The position numbers and the translations under genes are program-made. From Glycomyces lechevalierae (GTDB lineage Bacteria > Actinomycetota > Actinomycetes > Mycobacteriales > Micromonosporaceae), in assembly GCF_027622945.1 (NCBI RefSeq), contig NZ_JAPZVQ010000019.1, positions 40,819-104,818 on the forward strand: 64,000 nt of DNA, written 5' to 3'. This document shows, one piece after another, positions 50,530 to 59,010 of this stretch (positions are counted from its first letter, which is position 1; every line of letters starts with the position of its first letter). The notes under the pieces were generated by a model, which was not told the origin of the DNA, did no database searches, and was given only the letters and a program-made list of their open reading frames with translations.

Positions 50530-51534
50530 TCAGTCGAGGGGACGGGGCCGGTACGCCGCGACGAGCCGGTCCATGTTGGCGTCGGTCTTCTCGTCGCGCC
50601 ACTGGTGCTCGGGGTGGGCGTCGAACCAGGCGACGATCTCGCGGGCGCCGAGCTTGAGCGGGGTGGCGCGGAGCCCGAACTCGGGCACCAGGGACTTGAT
50701 CTTGCCGTTGTCGAAGACGAGCGAGTGGGCCTTGTCGGTGAGGAGGCCGACGCCCCACCAGTCGTCGACCGCCTCGATCGCGTCGGAGGGGACGTGGACG
50801 AGTTCGGGGTCGGCGACGCCCGCCGCGGCGGCGAAGGTGCGGTAGATCCGGTCCCAGGCGGGCGCCTCGTCGCCGGTGATGTGGAACGCCTCGCCGAGGG
50901 CGGCGTCCCGGCCGAGGAGCCCGGTGAAGCCGACGGCGAAGTCGCGCGCGTGCGTCATCGTCCACAGTGAGGTGCCGTCGCCGTGCACGACGATCGGCCT
51001 GCCCTGCCGCATCCGCTCGATGACGGTCCAGCCGCCGTCGAACGGGACGATGGTCTCGTCGTAGGTGAGCGAGGGCCGCACGATCGTCATCGGGAAGTCG
51101 TCCTCCCGGTGGGCTTGCACGAGCAGGTCCTCGCAGGCGATCTTGTCGCGCGCGTACCGCCACTCGCGGTTGCCCAGCGGGCTGGACTCGGTGAGCGGCA
51201 GGCGGTTCGGCGGGGTGCGGTAGGCCGCGGCGGAGCTGATGAACACGTACTGGCCGCAGCGCCCGGAGAACAGGTCGATGTCGCGCCGCACCTGGTCGGG
51301 GTGGAAGGCGATCCAGTCGACGACCGCGTCGAAGGTGCGGTCGCCGATCGCCTCGCGCATCGCCGCCGGGTCCTCGGTGTCGGCGGTCAGTCGGGTGACC
51401 TCCTCGGGGATCGCCCGGGTCGCGGTGAGGCCGCGGTTGAGGACGGTGACGTCCAGGCCCTGGCGCACCGCCTCGCGCGCGCAGGAAGCCGAGATCGTCC
51501 CGGTGCCGCCGATGAACAAGACTTGCAGCGTCAC
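50530..51534 (-). CDS. NAD-dependent epimerase/dehydratase family protein
   Basis: 334 residues, atypical extended SDR: VLFIGGTGTISASCAREAVR with a Gly-rich loop and RQGLDVTVLNRGLT (Arg after the second strand, suggesting NADP). VFISSAAAYRTPP then EWRYARDKIACEDLL gives Y-x-x-x-K as YARDK. Resembles isoflavone-reductase/mRNA-binding (CSP41)-like SDRs. May reduce or epimerise a nucleotide sugar. 27 bp upstream of the oxidoreductase gene. Confidence 0.87.
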   Translation of the reverse strand: MTLQVLFIGGTGTISASCAREAVRQGLDVTVLNRGLTATRAIPEEVTRLTADTEDPAAMREAIGDRTFDAVVDWIAFHPDQVRRDIDLFSGRCGQYVFISSAAAYRTPPNRLPLTESSPLGNREWRYARDKIACEDLLVQAHREDDFPMTIVRPSLTYDETIVPFDGGWTVIERMRQGRPIVVHGDGTSLWTMTHARDFAVGFTGLLGRDAALGEAFHITGDEAPAWDRIYRTFAAAAGVADPELVHVPSDAIEAVDDWWGVGLLTDKAHSLVFDNGKIKSLVPEFGLRATPLKLGAREIVAWFDAHPEHQWRDEKTDANMDRLVAAYRPRPLD

Positions 51535-51589
51535 GTCGTACTCCTTCGTGGTGCGTGCCGCGCCGGGCGTGACCCGTTGCGGCCGTTGG

Positions 51590-52288
51590 CTATCGGGGTG
51601 CGATCCAGTCGGCCAGTCCGTCCGCGAACCAGGCGTGGCCGGCCTCGAGCGGGTGGCCGCCGGGCCCGCGGGCGAACCGCGGCGGCATGTTGACGAACGA
51701 CCGCTCGGGCGGGGTCGGCAGGCCGCCCCAGACGCGGTCGGCGTCGAGCGCGTCCATGAGCGGTTTCGCGTGCGCGGGAATCGGATCGGTGATCGGGAAC
51801 GCGAACGCGTAGCGGGCGTCGTACCCGTGCGCGGTGAGGTGGCCGTGGAGCAGCGTCCAGTCGACGAAGAAGTTGACGAGCTGGCCCTCCTCGGACCACA
51901 TCATGTCGTAGAACGCCTTCGTCGGCTTGTGGCCCCGGCCGAGGAGCCACGGGCCGACCCGGTGCCAGCCCGCGTCCACGGGGTGGTCGGGCGGGCCCTC
52001 CTGCGGCACCGGCTCGATCGCGGAGTGGTACTCGTGCCGCGCGGTCTGCGTCCAGGCGATCACCACGACCATGTCCTCGGGGCGCAGCCCGTGCTCGCGT
52101 CGCACCGCTTCGAGCCGCATCACGGTGCTGCGCACGATCCTGCGGTTCGAGGAGGCGTTGCGGGCCAGGTTGACGCAGGGGACGCCGAGCCGGTCGGCGA
52201 GCCGCGTCGGCCAGGCCTGCGCCTCCGGGTGCGGCAGCTCCTCGCCGCGGGTGAAGCTGCACCCGTTGGCCACCAGCAGTTTCGCCAT
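51590..52288 (-). CDS. DUF6071-like SGNH-type protein
   Basis: 232 residues. Begins MAKLLVANGCSFTRGEELPH, where NGCS-F replaces the GDS of SGNH hydrolases, and has NLARNASSNRRIVRSTVMRL and VVVIAWTQTARHEYHS. The family (DUF6071) is found with capsule and carbamoyltransferase genes. Sixteen bp after the carbamoyltransferase stop, on the same transcript. Possibly an esterase or acyl/carbamoyl-handling partner; no experimental role known to me. Confidence 0.75.
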   Translation of the reverse strand: MAKLLVANGCSFTRGEELPHPEAQAWPTRLADRLGVPCVNLARNASSNRRIVRSTVMRLEAVRREHGLRPEDMVVVIAWTQTARHEYHSAIEPVPQEGPPDHPVDAGWHRVGPWLLGRGHKPTKAFYDMMWSEEGQLVNFFVDWTLLHGHLTAHGYDARYAFAFPITDPIPAHAKPLMDALDADRVWGGLPTPPERSFVNMPPRFARGPGGHPLEAGHAWFADGLADWIAPR

Positions 52289-52303
52289 GCGGCGCTCCTC
52301 TCG

Positions 52304-53773
52304 CTAGTAGACGCGCACGCCGTTCGCGGCCTGGAACCGCTCCGCGTCGTCCCGGGTGTTCACCAGCGGCTCGCCCTTGACGTTCAGGCTGGTGTTGAGC
52401 AGCAGCGGGCAGCCGGTCTCGGCCTCCCAGGCCTCGAGCAGCCGGTACAGGCCGGGGTGCTCGTCGCGCGCCACGGTCTGCACCCGGCTCGTGCCGTCGA
52501 GGTGGATGATCGACGGGTACTCGTCGGGGAAGCGGCAGGGCGCCACGAACTGCATGTACGGGGAGGCCTGGACGGGCATGTCGAACAGCTCGTGGGCCCG
52601 CTCGGCGCGCACGATCGGCGCGAAGGGGCGGAACGGTTCGCGGCCCTTGACGACGTTGACGCGGTCCTTCATGTCGGCCGGGCGGGGGTCGGCCAGCAGG
52701 GACCGGTTCCCGAGCGCCCGGGGGCCGAACTCGGCCCGGCCGCTGGCGACCGCGGCGATGCCGTTCGAGGCGAGCTCCTCGACGAGCGCGTCGACCGGGT
52801 ACTCCCCTTCGATCGCGGTGCCGAGATACGGTCCCTCCCAACGCAGGCGGCCGCCTCTGACGGCGGCCACGGCGCCGACGCTGGAGCCGGCGTCGCCGGG
52901 GTTGGGGAAGATCCAGACGTCGTCGAACCCCGCCTGCCGGGCGATCTTGGCGTTGGCGGCGCAGTTGAGCGCGACGCCGCCGCCGAGTATGAGGTTGCGC
53001 GAGTCCGACCGCCCGCGCGCCCAGACCGCCGCGCCGACCATGACCTCCTCCAGGACGGCCTGGATGCTCGCCGCCAGGTCCTCGGCCTTCGCGTCGGCCA
53101 TCCAGTCGCCGATCCCGTGGTGCGGGTTGAGCTTGAGGCGGAAGGACGGCGGCGTGATCTCGAGCAGCTCCTCGCGGATGCGGTCGACGTGGACCGGGCT
53201 CCCGAGGGCCGCCATGCCCATCACGATGTACTCGTCCTCGTTCGGCTTGAACCCGCACCGCTTCGTGAAGGCGCTGTAGAGCAGTCCGAGGCTGTGCGGG
53301 TAGGAGCGCGCGTGCAGCAGCCGCACCTCGCCGGCGCGGTCGTACTCGGCGATCGAGAACGTCCGGAACTCGCCGATCGAGTCCGCGACGATCACGACCG
53401 CGTCCTCGAAGCCGCTCGTGGCGAAGCCGGCCGCGGCGTGGCTCGCGTGGTGGTCGGCGAACTCGATGTCCGGCACGCGGAACGGCAGGTCCAGCGAGCG
53501 CAGGTACCGGCCCGGCAGGTCCTCGGCCGTCGCGGCGTCCTTCCACTGCCCGGCCCGCAGGTGCCGCAGCTTCTTCAGCATCGGCCGCTCGTACCAGGCG
53601 ATGCGCTCGGGGACGCCGAACGCCAGGGCCTCGTCGATGAGTCCTTGGTGGAGCAGCGCGTCGTTCTTCCTGCGCGAGTAGCGTTCGGCATGCGCGGCGA
53701 ACAGGATGCGGTCGTCGTCGACGACCGCGAGCGACGCGTCGTGGGACAGCGCGGAAATTCCCCAGTGGACCAT
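52304..53773 (-). CDS. O-carbamoyltransferase (NodU/TobZ family)
   Basis: 489 residues. N-terminal Kae1-like domain: HWGISALSHDASLAVVDDDR, FADHHASHAAAGFATSGFED (metal-binding His), LILGGGVALNCAANAKIARQ; C-terminal YrdC-like nucleotide part with RAEFGPRALGNRSLLADPR and LNTSLNVKGEPLVNTRDDA. Such enzymes form carbamoyl-adenylate from carbamoyl phosphate and ATP and transfer it to a sugar hydroxyl, as in tobramycin (TobZ). GGAG follows the stop of the 30-residue gene and serves ATG 53773. It predicts an O-carbamoylated product. Confidence 0.93.
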   Translation of the reverse strand: MVHWGISALSHDASLAVVDDDRILFAAHAERYSRRKNDALLHQGLIDEALAFGVPERIAWYERPMLKKLRHLRAGQWKDAATAEDLPGRYLRSLDLPFRVPDIEFADHHASHAAAGFATSGFEDAVVIVADSIGEFRTFSIAEYDRAGEVRLLHARSYPHSLGLLYSAFTKRCGFKPNEDEYIVMGMAALGSPVHVDRIREELLEITPPSFRLKLNPHHGIGDWMADAKAEDLAASIQAVLEEVMVGAAVWARGRSDSRNLILGGGVALNCAANAKIARQAGFDDVWIFPNPGDAGSSVGAVAAVRGGRLRWEGPYLGTAIEGEYPVDALVEELASNGIAAVASGRAEFGPRALGNRSLLADPRPADMKDRVNVVKGREPFRPFAPIVRAERAHELFDMPVQASPYMQFVAPCRFPDEYPSIIHLDGTSRVQTVARDEHPGLYRLLEAWEAETGCPLLLNTSLNVKGEPLVNTRDDAERFQAANGVRVY

Positions 53774-53783
53774 GCTCGCGCTC

Positions 53784-53876
53784 CTACTTGTAGAGGAATG
53801 GGTCGTTCTTGCGGAGCTTCCGGTTGCGCTGCCAGCGCCGCCATGTCTGCTTGCAGTAGAGCACGAGTCGTCTCAT
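53784..53876 (-). CDS. 30-residue basic microprotein preceding carbamoyltransferase
   Basis: Reads MRRLVLYCKQTWRRWQRNRK and ends LRKNDPFLYK. AGGGAGCGACC provides a good ribosome site and the stop lies 11 bp before the carbamoyltransferase start. The amphipathic, Arg/Lys/Trp-rich helix and terminal DPF-L/I-YK resemble tiny unannotated proteins that I associate with carbamoyltransferase operons. First translated gene of the leftward operon. Possibly an accessory subunit; too short for most gene finders. Confidence 0.65.
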   Translation of the reverse strand: MRRLVLYCKQTWRRWQRNRKLRKNDPFLYK

Positions 53877-54030
53877 GGTCGCTCCCTGTCGGCTCTCGGA
53901 GTCTCGGCTGCGGGCATGTCAGGGATCGTGGTCCGGCTGCGCCGGGGCGAGGCCTCGATGGGCTTGCCGCGCTTGCGTTCTCAGCGTCAAGGAGGTGCCT
54001 CCCGGCCGTCGCGGGTCCGAACCGCTGGGA

Positions 54031-54060
54031 ACGCTATCACGTCACGTCGCGATGCGTCAA
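54031..54060 (-). promoter_or_regulatory. leftward promoter of carbamoyltransferase operon
   Basis: On the minus strand TTGACG (54055-54060), 18-bp spacer, TAGCGT (54031-54036), then TCCCAGC. Same layout as the rightward promoter at 54159-54188. Confidence 0.6.
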
Positions 54061-54158
54061 TGCTCGACTGCGGACGGTTGGCGGACGACGGCCCGCGACA
54101 CTGCTTGGGGGCCAATGGATTCGAGGCGGAACTTCCGGCGGTGTTCCGGAAACAGATG

Positions 54159-54188
54159 TTGACATGCCTCAATTGATGCTGTTAGCGT
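54159..54188 (+). promoter_or_regulatory. rightward promoter of DOIS operon
   Basis: TTGACA (54159-54164), 18-bp spacer, TAGCGT (54183-54188), then GTCCAGC. The -10 and CCAGC that follow match the opposite promoter. Confidence 0.6.
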
Positions 54189-54364
54189 GTCCAGCACCTG
54201 ACGCAACGCGACGGCGCGGCGTCGGGCGCGGCCGGAGCAGGCCGCCTCCCCTCGCGCATCCCGGTATTCGCTCGCCCCGTACCAGCAATGACGCTGTCGA
54301 GAAGACGCTGTAGCAGCGCAGTCCGTCGGACTGTCGCTCCCGTGTGCTGTCGAGAAGGACGAAC

Positions 54365-55600
54365 ATGACCCACCCGGCAACCGGACCGCGGAACGCTCCC
54401 AAGGCAACCGTCGTCATTCCCACCTTCAACCGCGCCGCGCTCCTGGCCGAGACCCTCCGCGGACTCGCCAGGCAGGACCTCGACCCGGCGGAGTACGAGG
54501 TCATCGTCGTCGACGACGGCTCGACCGACCACACCGCCGAAGTCGCCGCGTCCTTCACCGAACGGCTGCGGCTCAAGTACGTCTTCCAGGAGGACCAGGG
54601 CTTCCGGGTCGCCGCGGCCCGCAACGCCGGGGCCCGGCTGGCCGCCGCCGACCTCCTCGTCTTCATCGACACCGGGGCCGTCGTCGGCCCCGAGTACCTG
54701 CGCCGCCACCTTGCGGCGCACGGCGATCAGAGCGAACCGCGCGCGGTGGTCGGGTACGCCTACGCGTACCGGCCCGAGGACCCGCCGGCGGGCCTGGAGG
54801 CCATGGCCGGCCGGCTCCTGCCGGAGCGGCTGCTCGAGGTCTACGCCCATGACCCGTCCTTCTGGGACATCCGCCACGGCGCGTTCACGCGCAGCGGCTG
54901 GGACCTGCGCGAGCTCGCCGTCCCGTGGATCCTGCTGTGGGCCACCAACTGCTCGGTGCGCACCGCGGACTACTGGGCCGTGGGCGGCTTCGACGAGGAC
55001 TTCCGCCAATGGGGCGTCGAGGACATGGAACTGGGCCTGCGCCTGCACAAGCACGGCGTCCGGTTCGTCGTGGACCACGACGCCTGGGTGGTCGAGGCCC
55101 CGCACGAGCGCGACGACGAGGGCAACGCCCGCGGCAACCGCAACAACATCGGCCAGATGCTCGCCAAGCACCGCGAGCCGGTGGCCGAGATCGGCTGGAA
55201 CCTCATCCACACCGACCGGTACTGGCCCTGGGAGGACGACTACCGGGCGGTGCTCGAATGGACCGCCAAGTCCAAGGGGCTCGACGTGGCCGACGAGGTC
55301 GCCGCCGCCACCAGCGACCTCGGCAAGGCCGACAGGGTCGCCGTGATCGGCTGCGGCGCAACGGTTCCCGGGAACCTCGAAGGGGCCGCGCTGTTCGACT
55401 TCGACGCCGAGGCGCTGGAAGGCCGGGAGCGGGCCTGGCACGCCATCGGCCTGCGCACCCCCCTGCCCGACCACTCGGTCGACGTCGTGGTGCTGACCTC
55501 GCGGCTCGCGGGCCTGTGGGACCGGTGGAACCTCGAGATCCTGGCCGAGGCGCGGCGCATCGGCCGCGAAGTGCGGGCCCCGGGCCTGGAGCCGCGATGA
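54365..55600 (+). CDS. GT2 glycosyltransferase with galactosyltransferase-C domain and C-terminal extension
   Basis: 411 residues. GT-A core: ATVVIPTFNRAALLAETLRG, VIVVDDGSTDHTAEVAASF, and LVFIDTGAVVGPEYL (DTG in the DxD position). The acceptor domain has WATNCSVRTADYWAVGGFDE and WGVEDMELGLRLHKHGVRF (ED catalytic pair). Residues about 325-400 form an added Rossmann-like piece (VAVIGCGATVPGNLEGAALF; DHSVDVVVLTSRLAGLWDRW). GAAGGACGAAC precedes ATG. First gene of the rightward operon; a good candidate for glycosylating the aminocyclitol. Confidence 0.9.
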   Translation: MTHPATGPRNAPKATVVIPTFNRAALLAETLRGLARQDLDPAEYEVIVVDDGSTDHTAEVAASFTERLRLKYVFQEDQGFRVAAARNAGARLAAADLLVFIDTGAVVGPEYLRRHLAAHGDQSEPRAVVGYAYAYRPEDPPAGLEAMAGRLLPERLLEVYAHDPSFWDIRHGAFTRSGWDLRELAVPWILLWATNCSVRTADYWAVGGFDEDFRQWGVEDMELGLRLHKHGVRFVVDHDAWVVEAPHERDDEGNARGNRNNIGQMLAKHREPVAEIGWNLIHTDRYWPWEDDYRAVLEWTAKSKGLDVADEVAAATSDLGKADRVAVIGCGATVPGNLEGAALFDFDAEALEGRERAWHAIGLRTPLPDHSVDVVVLTSRLAGLWDRWNLEILAEARRIGREVRAPGLEPR

Positions 55601-56859
55601 CCACCGCGCTGGCGATCCACAGCGGCGCGCCCGTGCGCGGCCCCGGCCGCCCTTGGCCCGCTTGGCCGACGGCCGCTCCGGGCGCCGGCGCCGCCCTCGA
55701 CGCGGTGCTGCACTCGGCGAACTGGGCCATCACCAGCCCGTACCGGGACCGGCTCTACGAGCGCCGCTTCGCGCAGGCGTTCGCCGACTACACCGGCACG
55801 GCGCACTGCGTGCCGACCGACCACGGCTCGAGCGCCCTCGTGATCGCGCTCGAATCACTCGGGCTGCGGTACGGCGACCCGGTCCTGGTGCCGGCGCTGA
55901 CCTGGACGGCCACCGCCACGGCGGTCTTCCGGGCCGGGCTCGTGCCGGTCCTGGTCGACGTGGACCCCGCCACCGGGTGCCTCGACGCCGCGGCGGTCGC
56001 GGCCGAGCCGGAGGCGGCCGCCGTGATCGCGGTGCACTGGGCGTGCACGATGGCCGACGTGCCGGTCCTCAATGCCGCAGCGACCACGTTGGGCGCGAAG
56101 GTGATCGAGGACGCCGCGCAGGCGCACGGCGCGCGCTGGCGCGGCCGGGCCGCGGGCTCGCTGGGATGGGCGGGCTGCTTCAGCATGCAGCACTCCAAGG
56201 TGCTCACCTCCGGTGAAGGCGGCGCGGTCGTCACCGACGACGGCGCGGCCGCCGGGCTCATGGAGGAGCTGCGCGCGGATTCGCGGCGCTACCGGGACGA
56301 GCCGGTGCGCGGCGAGCTGCCGCTGTACGAGACCGCCGAGACCATGGGCGCGAACTACTGCCTCAGCGAGTTCGCGGCGGCGCTGCTGTGCGAGCAGTTG
56401 TCCATACTGGATGATCAGCACGAGGTCCGCAACGCGAACTTCCTGGCGCTGGAACGCATGCTGGCCGACGTCCCCGGGGTACGGCTCCCCCGCCGCTCCC
56501 CCGCGCAGGACCGGCTGTCGCTGTACGAGGTGCCGCTGGTGTTCGATCCGCTGCCGCCGGGGCGGACGAACGCGTGGGCGGCCGAGGCGATGACGGCCGA
56601 GCTGGGCCTGCGCGCGTACCCGCCGCGCGTGCCGCTCTCGCGGAGCCCCCTGCTGGCCCCGTGGCGCAAGTCCACGCTCGCGCCGCTCGCGGAGCGGTTC
56701 CGGGCACTGCACGCCGACCGCCGCTACCCCGGCGCCGAATACCTCGCGGGCCACGCGGTGCTCCTGCACCACAGCGCGTTCCTCGGCACTGAGGAGGACA
56801 TGGCGGACATCGCCGCGGCCGCCGCGAAAGTGGCCCGGCACCCCGGAGGCGACGCGTGA
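55597..56859 (+). CDS. DegT/DnrJ-type aminotransferase, L-glutamine:2-deoxy-scyllo-inosose aminotransferase-like
   Basis: 420 residues. The N-terminus HSGAPVRGPGRPWPAWP, LHSANWAITSPYRDRLYERR and the PLP-lysine segment GCFSMQHSKVLTSGEGGAVV (K201) match the StsC/BtrR/NeoB group of aminocyclitol aminotransferases closely. ED-A-A-Q-A-H-G (171-178) binds PLP. With DOIS two genes downstream it should convert 2-deoxy-scyllo-inosose to 2-deoxy-scyllo-inosamine using glutamine; this group often also does the second transamination. ATGA overlap upstream and GTGA overlap downstream. Confidence 0.9.
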   Translation: MTTALAIHSGAPVRGPGRPWPAWPTAAPGAGAALDAVLHSANWAITSPYRDRLYERRFAQAFADYTGTAHCVPTDHGSSALVIALESLGLRYGDPVLVPALTWTATATAVFRAGLVPVLVDVDPATGCLDAAAVAAEPEAAAVIAVHWACTMADVPVLNAAATTLGAKVIEDAAQAHGARWRGRAAGSLGWAGCFSMQHSKVLTSGEGGAVVTDDGAAAGLMEELRADSRRYRDEPVRGELPLYETAETMGANYCLSEFAAALLCEQLSILDDQHEVRNANFLALERMLADVPGVRLPRRSPAQDRLSLYEVPLVFDPLPPGRTNAWAAEAMTAELGLRAYPPRVPLSRSPLLAPWRKSTLAPLAERFRALHADRRYPGAEYLAGHAVLLHHSAFLGTEEDMADIAAAAAKVARHPGGDA

Positions 56860-57896
56860 ACGACGCCGTCTCCCCAGGGGTCTCGGCGGTGATCCCCGTG
56901 CGCGGCAGGGTCGCCGCGACCGAGCGCACCCTCGCCGCACTGCGGGCGGCCGCCGACCGCTGCCCCGAGCCGGTCGAGATCCTGCTCGTCGACGACTCCG
57001 GCCGCGCCGACACGGACCGCCATCGCGCGCACTGCGAACGGCACGGCGCGCGCTACCTGCGCGGCCCCCGGCACGTGGGCGCGAAGCGCAACCTCGGCGT
57101 CCGCCGCGCTTCCCACGACCTGCTGCTGTTCATCGACTCCGACTGCCGCGCCTCGCCGGACCTGCTCGAACGCTACGTCGCGGCGATCCGGTCCTCGGAC
57201 GCGGCGGGCCTGGCCGGGCCGACCTCGGTCGAGGCGAGCCCGACCGCGGTCCACCGCGTCATGCGGCATTCCGCGCTGCTCCACGGCGACCTGGAGCGTC
57301 CGGCGACGGGCGGCGCGCTCGAATGGGCGACCACCTCGAACCTGCTGCTGCGCCGGGCGGTGTTCGAGGCCGTGGGCGGCTTCGTGGAGGAATCGCTCAC
57401 CGTCGTCTCGGGCGAGGACGTCGATCTCGGCATCCGCTTGTCCGCGCACGGGTTCCGCATCCTCGCCGAACCGGAGGCCGAGGTCGTCCACGACCGGCTC
57501 AGCTCGGACTCGGTGCGCGCCGTGTGGCGGCGCCTGTACGGCTACGGGCGGTCCGAGCAGTGGCTCACCGTCGTCCATCCGGACCGGCGCGAGCCGCGCT
57601 GGAACCCGGTCGTCGCCGTCGGCGGGGCCGCGGTCGCGGCCCTCGCGGCCGCCCCGGCCACGCGCGGACGGAGCCTGGCGCTGGTCCCGGCCGCCGCGGC
57701 GCTCGCGCTCGGCCTGCGCGCCGGAGCGCGGCACTCCCCCGGCCGCGGCGTGCGCGGCGTCGCGGACGCATTCGCTTGCGCGGCACTGGAATCGGCCTTC
57801 GATGTCGGCGCCGCCGTCGCGGCGTTCCAGCTGCGGCGCCCCGGTCTCCTGTTCAGCGGCTTCCGACCGACCCCGCGAGGAGCGCACGATGCGTGA
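56856..57896 (+). CDS. GT2 glycosyltransferase with C-terminal membrane segment
   Basis: 346 residues, GTG start after GGAGGC. GT-A domain: VSAVIPVRGRVAATERTLAA, EILLVDDSGRADTDRH, LLLFIDSDCRASPDLLERYV (D-S-D) and FVEESLTVVSGEDVDLGIRL (ED). Residues about 250-290 are hydrophobic (VAVGGAAVAALAAAPATRG), then another weak hydrophobic stretch, suggesting membrane association as in mycofactocin- or exopolysaccharide-type GT2 enzymes. Overlaps DOIS by 8 bases. Confidence 0.88.
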   Translation: MNDAVSPGVSAVIPVRGRVAATERTLAALRAAADRCPEPVEILLVDDSGRADTDRHRAHCERHGARYLRGPRHVGAKRNLGVRRASHDLLLFIDSDCRASPDLLERYVAAIRSSDAAGLAGPTSVEASPTAVHRVMRHSALLHGDLERPATGGALEWATTSNLLLRRAVFEAVGGFVEESLTVVSGEDVDLGIRLSAHGFRILAEPEAEVVHDRLSSDSVRAVWRRLYGYGRSEQWLTVVHPDRREPRWNPVVAVGGAAVAALAAAPATRGRSLALVPAAAALALGLRAGARHSPGRGVRGVADAFACAALESAFDVGAAVAAFQLRRPGLLFSGFRPTPRGAHDA

Positions 57897-59010
57897 AGGC
57901 ACCCTGTGGATCGGCGCCGCCGGGATCCCGTACCGGTACGGCGCCGACTGCGCCGACGCGATCGGTGCGGCGATCGAGGAACTGCGGCCGTCCTCGGCGG
58001 TCCTCGTCCTCGACAAGGCGGCCGAGGCGCACGCCGGACCGCTCCTCGAGCGGTTGCGGATACCCGTGCAGCCCTTCGTGATCGACCCGAACGAGGAGCA
58101 CAAGCGCCTATCGCTCGTCGAAGCGGTGCTCGACGCCGCGGTGGAGGGCGGCGCGGACCGCGCCTCCGTCGTCCTCGCCATGGGAGGCGGCCTCGTCGGC
58201 AACACGGCCGGGCTCGCCGCCTCGCTCCTGTTCCGCGGCGTCAGGCTCGTCCACCTCCCCACCACTCCCGTGGCCGCGTTCGACGCCGTGCTCTCCCTCA
58301 AACAGGGCGTGAACCTCGCGTCGGGCAAGAACCTCGGCGGCGCCTACCTCGCGCCGTCCCTGATCGCCTGCGACCTCGCCTGGCTCGCGACGATGCCCCG
58401 TTCGGGGCTGCTCACCGGTGTCGCCGAAATGGCCAAGAACGTCCTGGCGGTGCGCCCCGACCGCGAAGGCGACTTCCTCGGCGCGCTCGCCGCGCTCGAA
58501 ACGCGCCCGATCGACGCCTTCGACGCGCTGTTCTCGCTCGGACTCGACGCGAAAGCGCCGTTCCTCCACGACGATCCGCACGAACGCGGCGGCGCGCTCG
58601 TCTTCGAGTACGGGCACACCGTGGGCCACGCCCTCGAAGCCGCCTCCGCCGGGACCATGGGCCACGGCGAGGCCGTCGCCTGGGGCATGCTCGCGGCCGC
58701 CGAGGCCAGCGCGCAACTCGGCCTCCTCGACGCCGACGGCCTCGACCGGCACTACCGGCTGCTCGCGCACCTGCGCCTGCCGCCCGCGCGAACCGCCCTG
58801 GGCCGCTTCGACCGCGACGCGCTCGCGGCCCGGCTGGCCGTCGACAACAAACGCGGCCACCTGCCGTCCCCGCCCGGCGTGAACCCGATGGTGCTGCTGC
58901 GCCGACTGGGCGAGCCCGTGCGCGGCGACGACGGCCGCCCCCTGATTCCCGTGCCCACTGAAACCGCTCTCGACGCGTTCGAGAAGGTAGCCGCCACCGA
59001 GGTGATGTGA
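57889..59010 (+). CDS. 2-deoxy-scyllo-inosose synthase-like sugar phosphate cyclase
   Basis: 373 residues, DHQ-synthase fold. NAD loop VLAMGGGLVGNTAGLAASLL, and the DOIS-type stretch DAVLSLKQGVNLASGKNLGG (132-151), which in DHQ synthase differs. Zinc ligands E180 (GVAEMAKN), H243 (FEYGHTVGH) and H259 (MGHGEAVA) are intact with the family 16-residue spacing. The end DNKRGHLPSP and VPTETALDAF also match BtrC-type enzymes. It should cyclise glucose 6-phosphate to 2-deoxy-scyllo-inosose, the committed step to 2-deoxystreptamine. EEVS and aminoDHQ synthase were considered and fit less well. Ribosome site GCGAGGAGCG. Confidence 0.9.
   Translation: MREGTLWIGAAGIPYRYGADCADAIGAAIEELRPSSAVLVLDKAAEAHAGPLLERLRIPVQPFVIDPNEEHKRLSLVEAVLDAAVEGGADRASVVLAMGGGLVGNTAGLAASLLFRGVRLVHLPTTPVAAFDAVLSLKQGVNLASGKNLGGAYLAPSLIACDLAWLATMPRSGLLTGVAEMAKNVLAVRPDREGDFLGALAALETRPIDAFDALFSLGLDAKAPFLHDDPHERGGALVFEYGHTVGHALEAASAGTMGHGEAVAWGMLAAAEASAQLGLLDADGLDRHYRLLAHLRLPPARTALGRFDRDALAARLAVDNKRGHLPSPPGVNPMVLLRRLGEPVRGDDGRPLIPVPTETALDAFEKVAATEVM

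Larger units (their letters stand above)
53877..54364. other. 488-bp divergent promoter region of the aminocyclitol cluster
   Basis: No gene found. It separates the leftward carbamoyltransferase operon from the rightward DOIS operon and contains a promoter for each (listed separately). A TTCCGGAA palindrome (54144-54151) touches the rightward -35 element and could bind a regulator. Both leaders are about 150-170 nt. Confidence 0.65.

Noticed and set aside
57889..59010. Housekeeping 3-dehydroquinate synthase (shikimate pathway)
   Set aside because: Context lacks aro genes and the KQGVNLASGKNL and DNKRG segments match DOIS-type enzymes rather than AroB.
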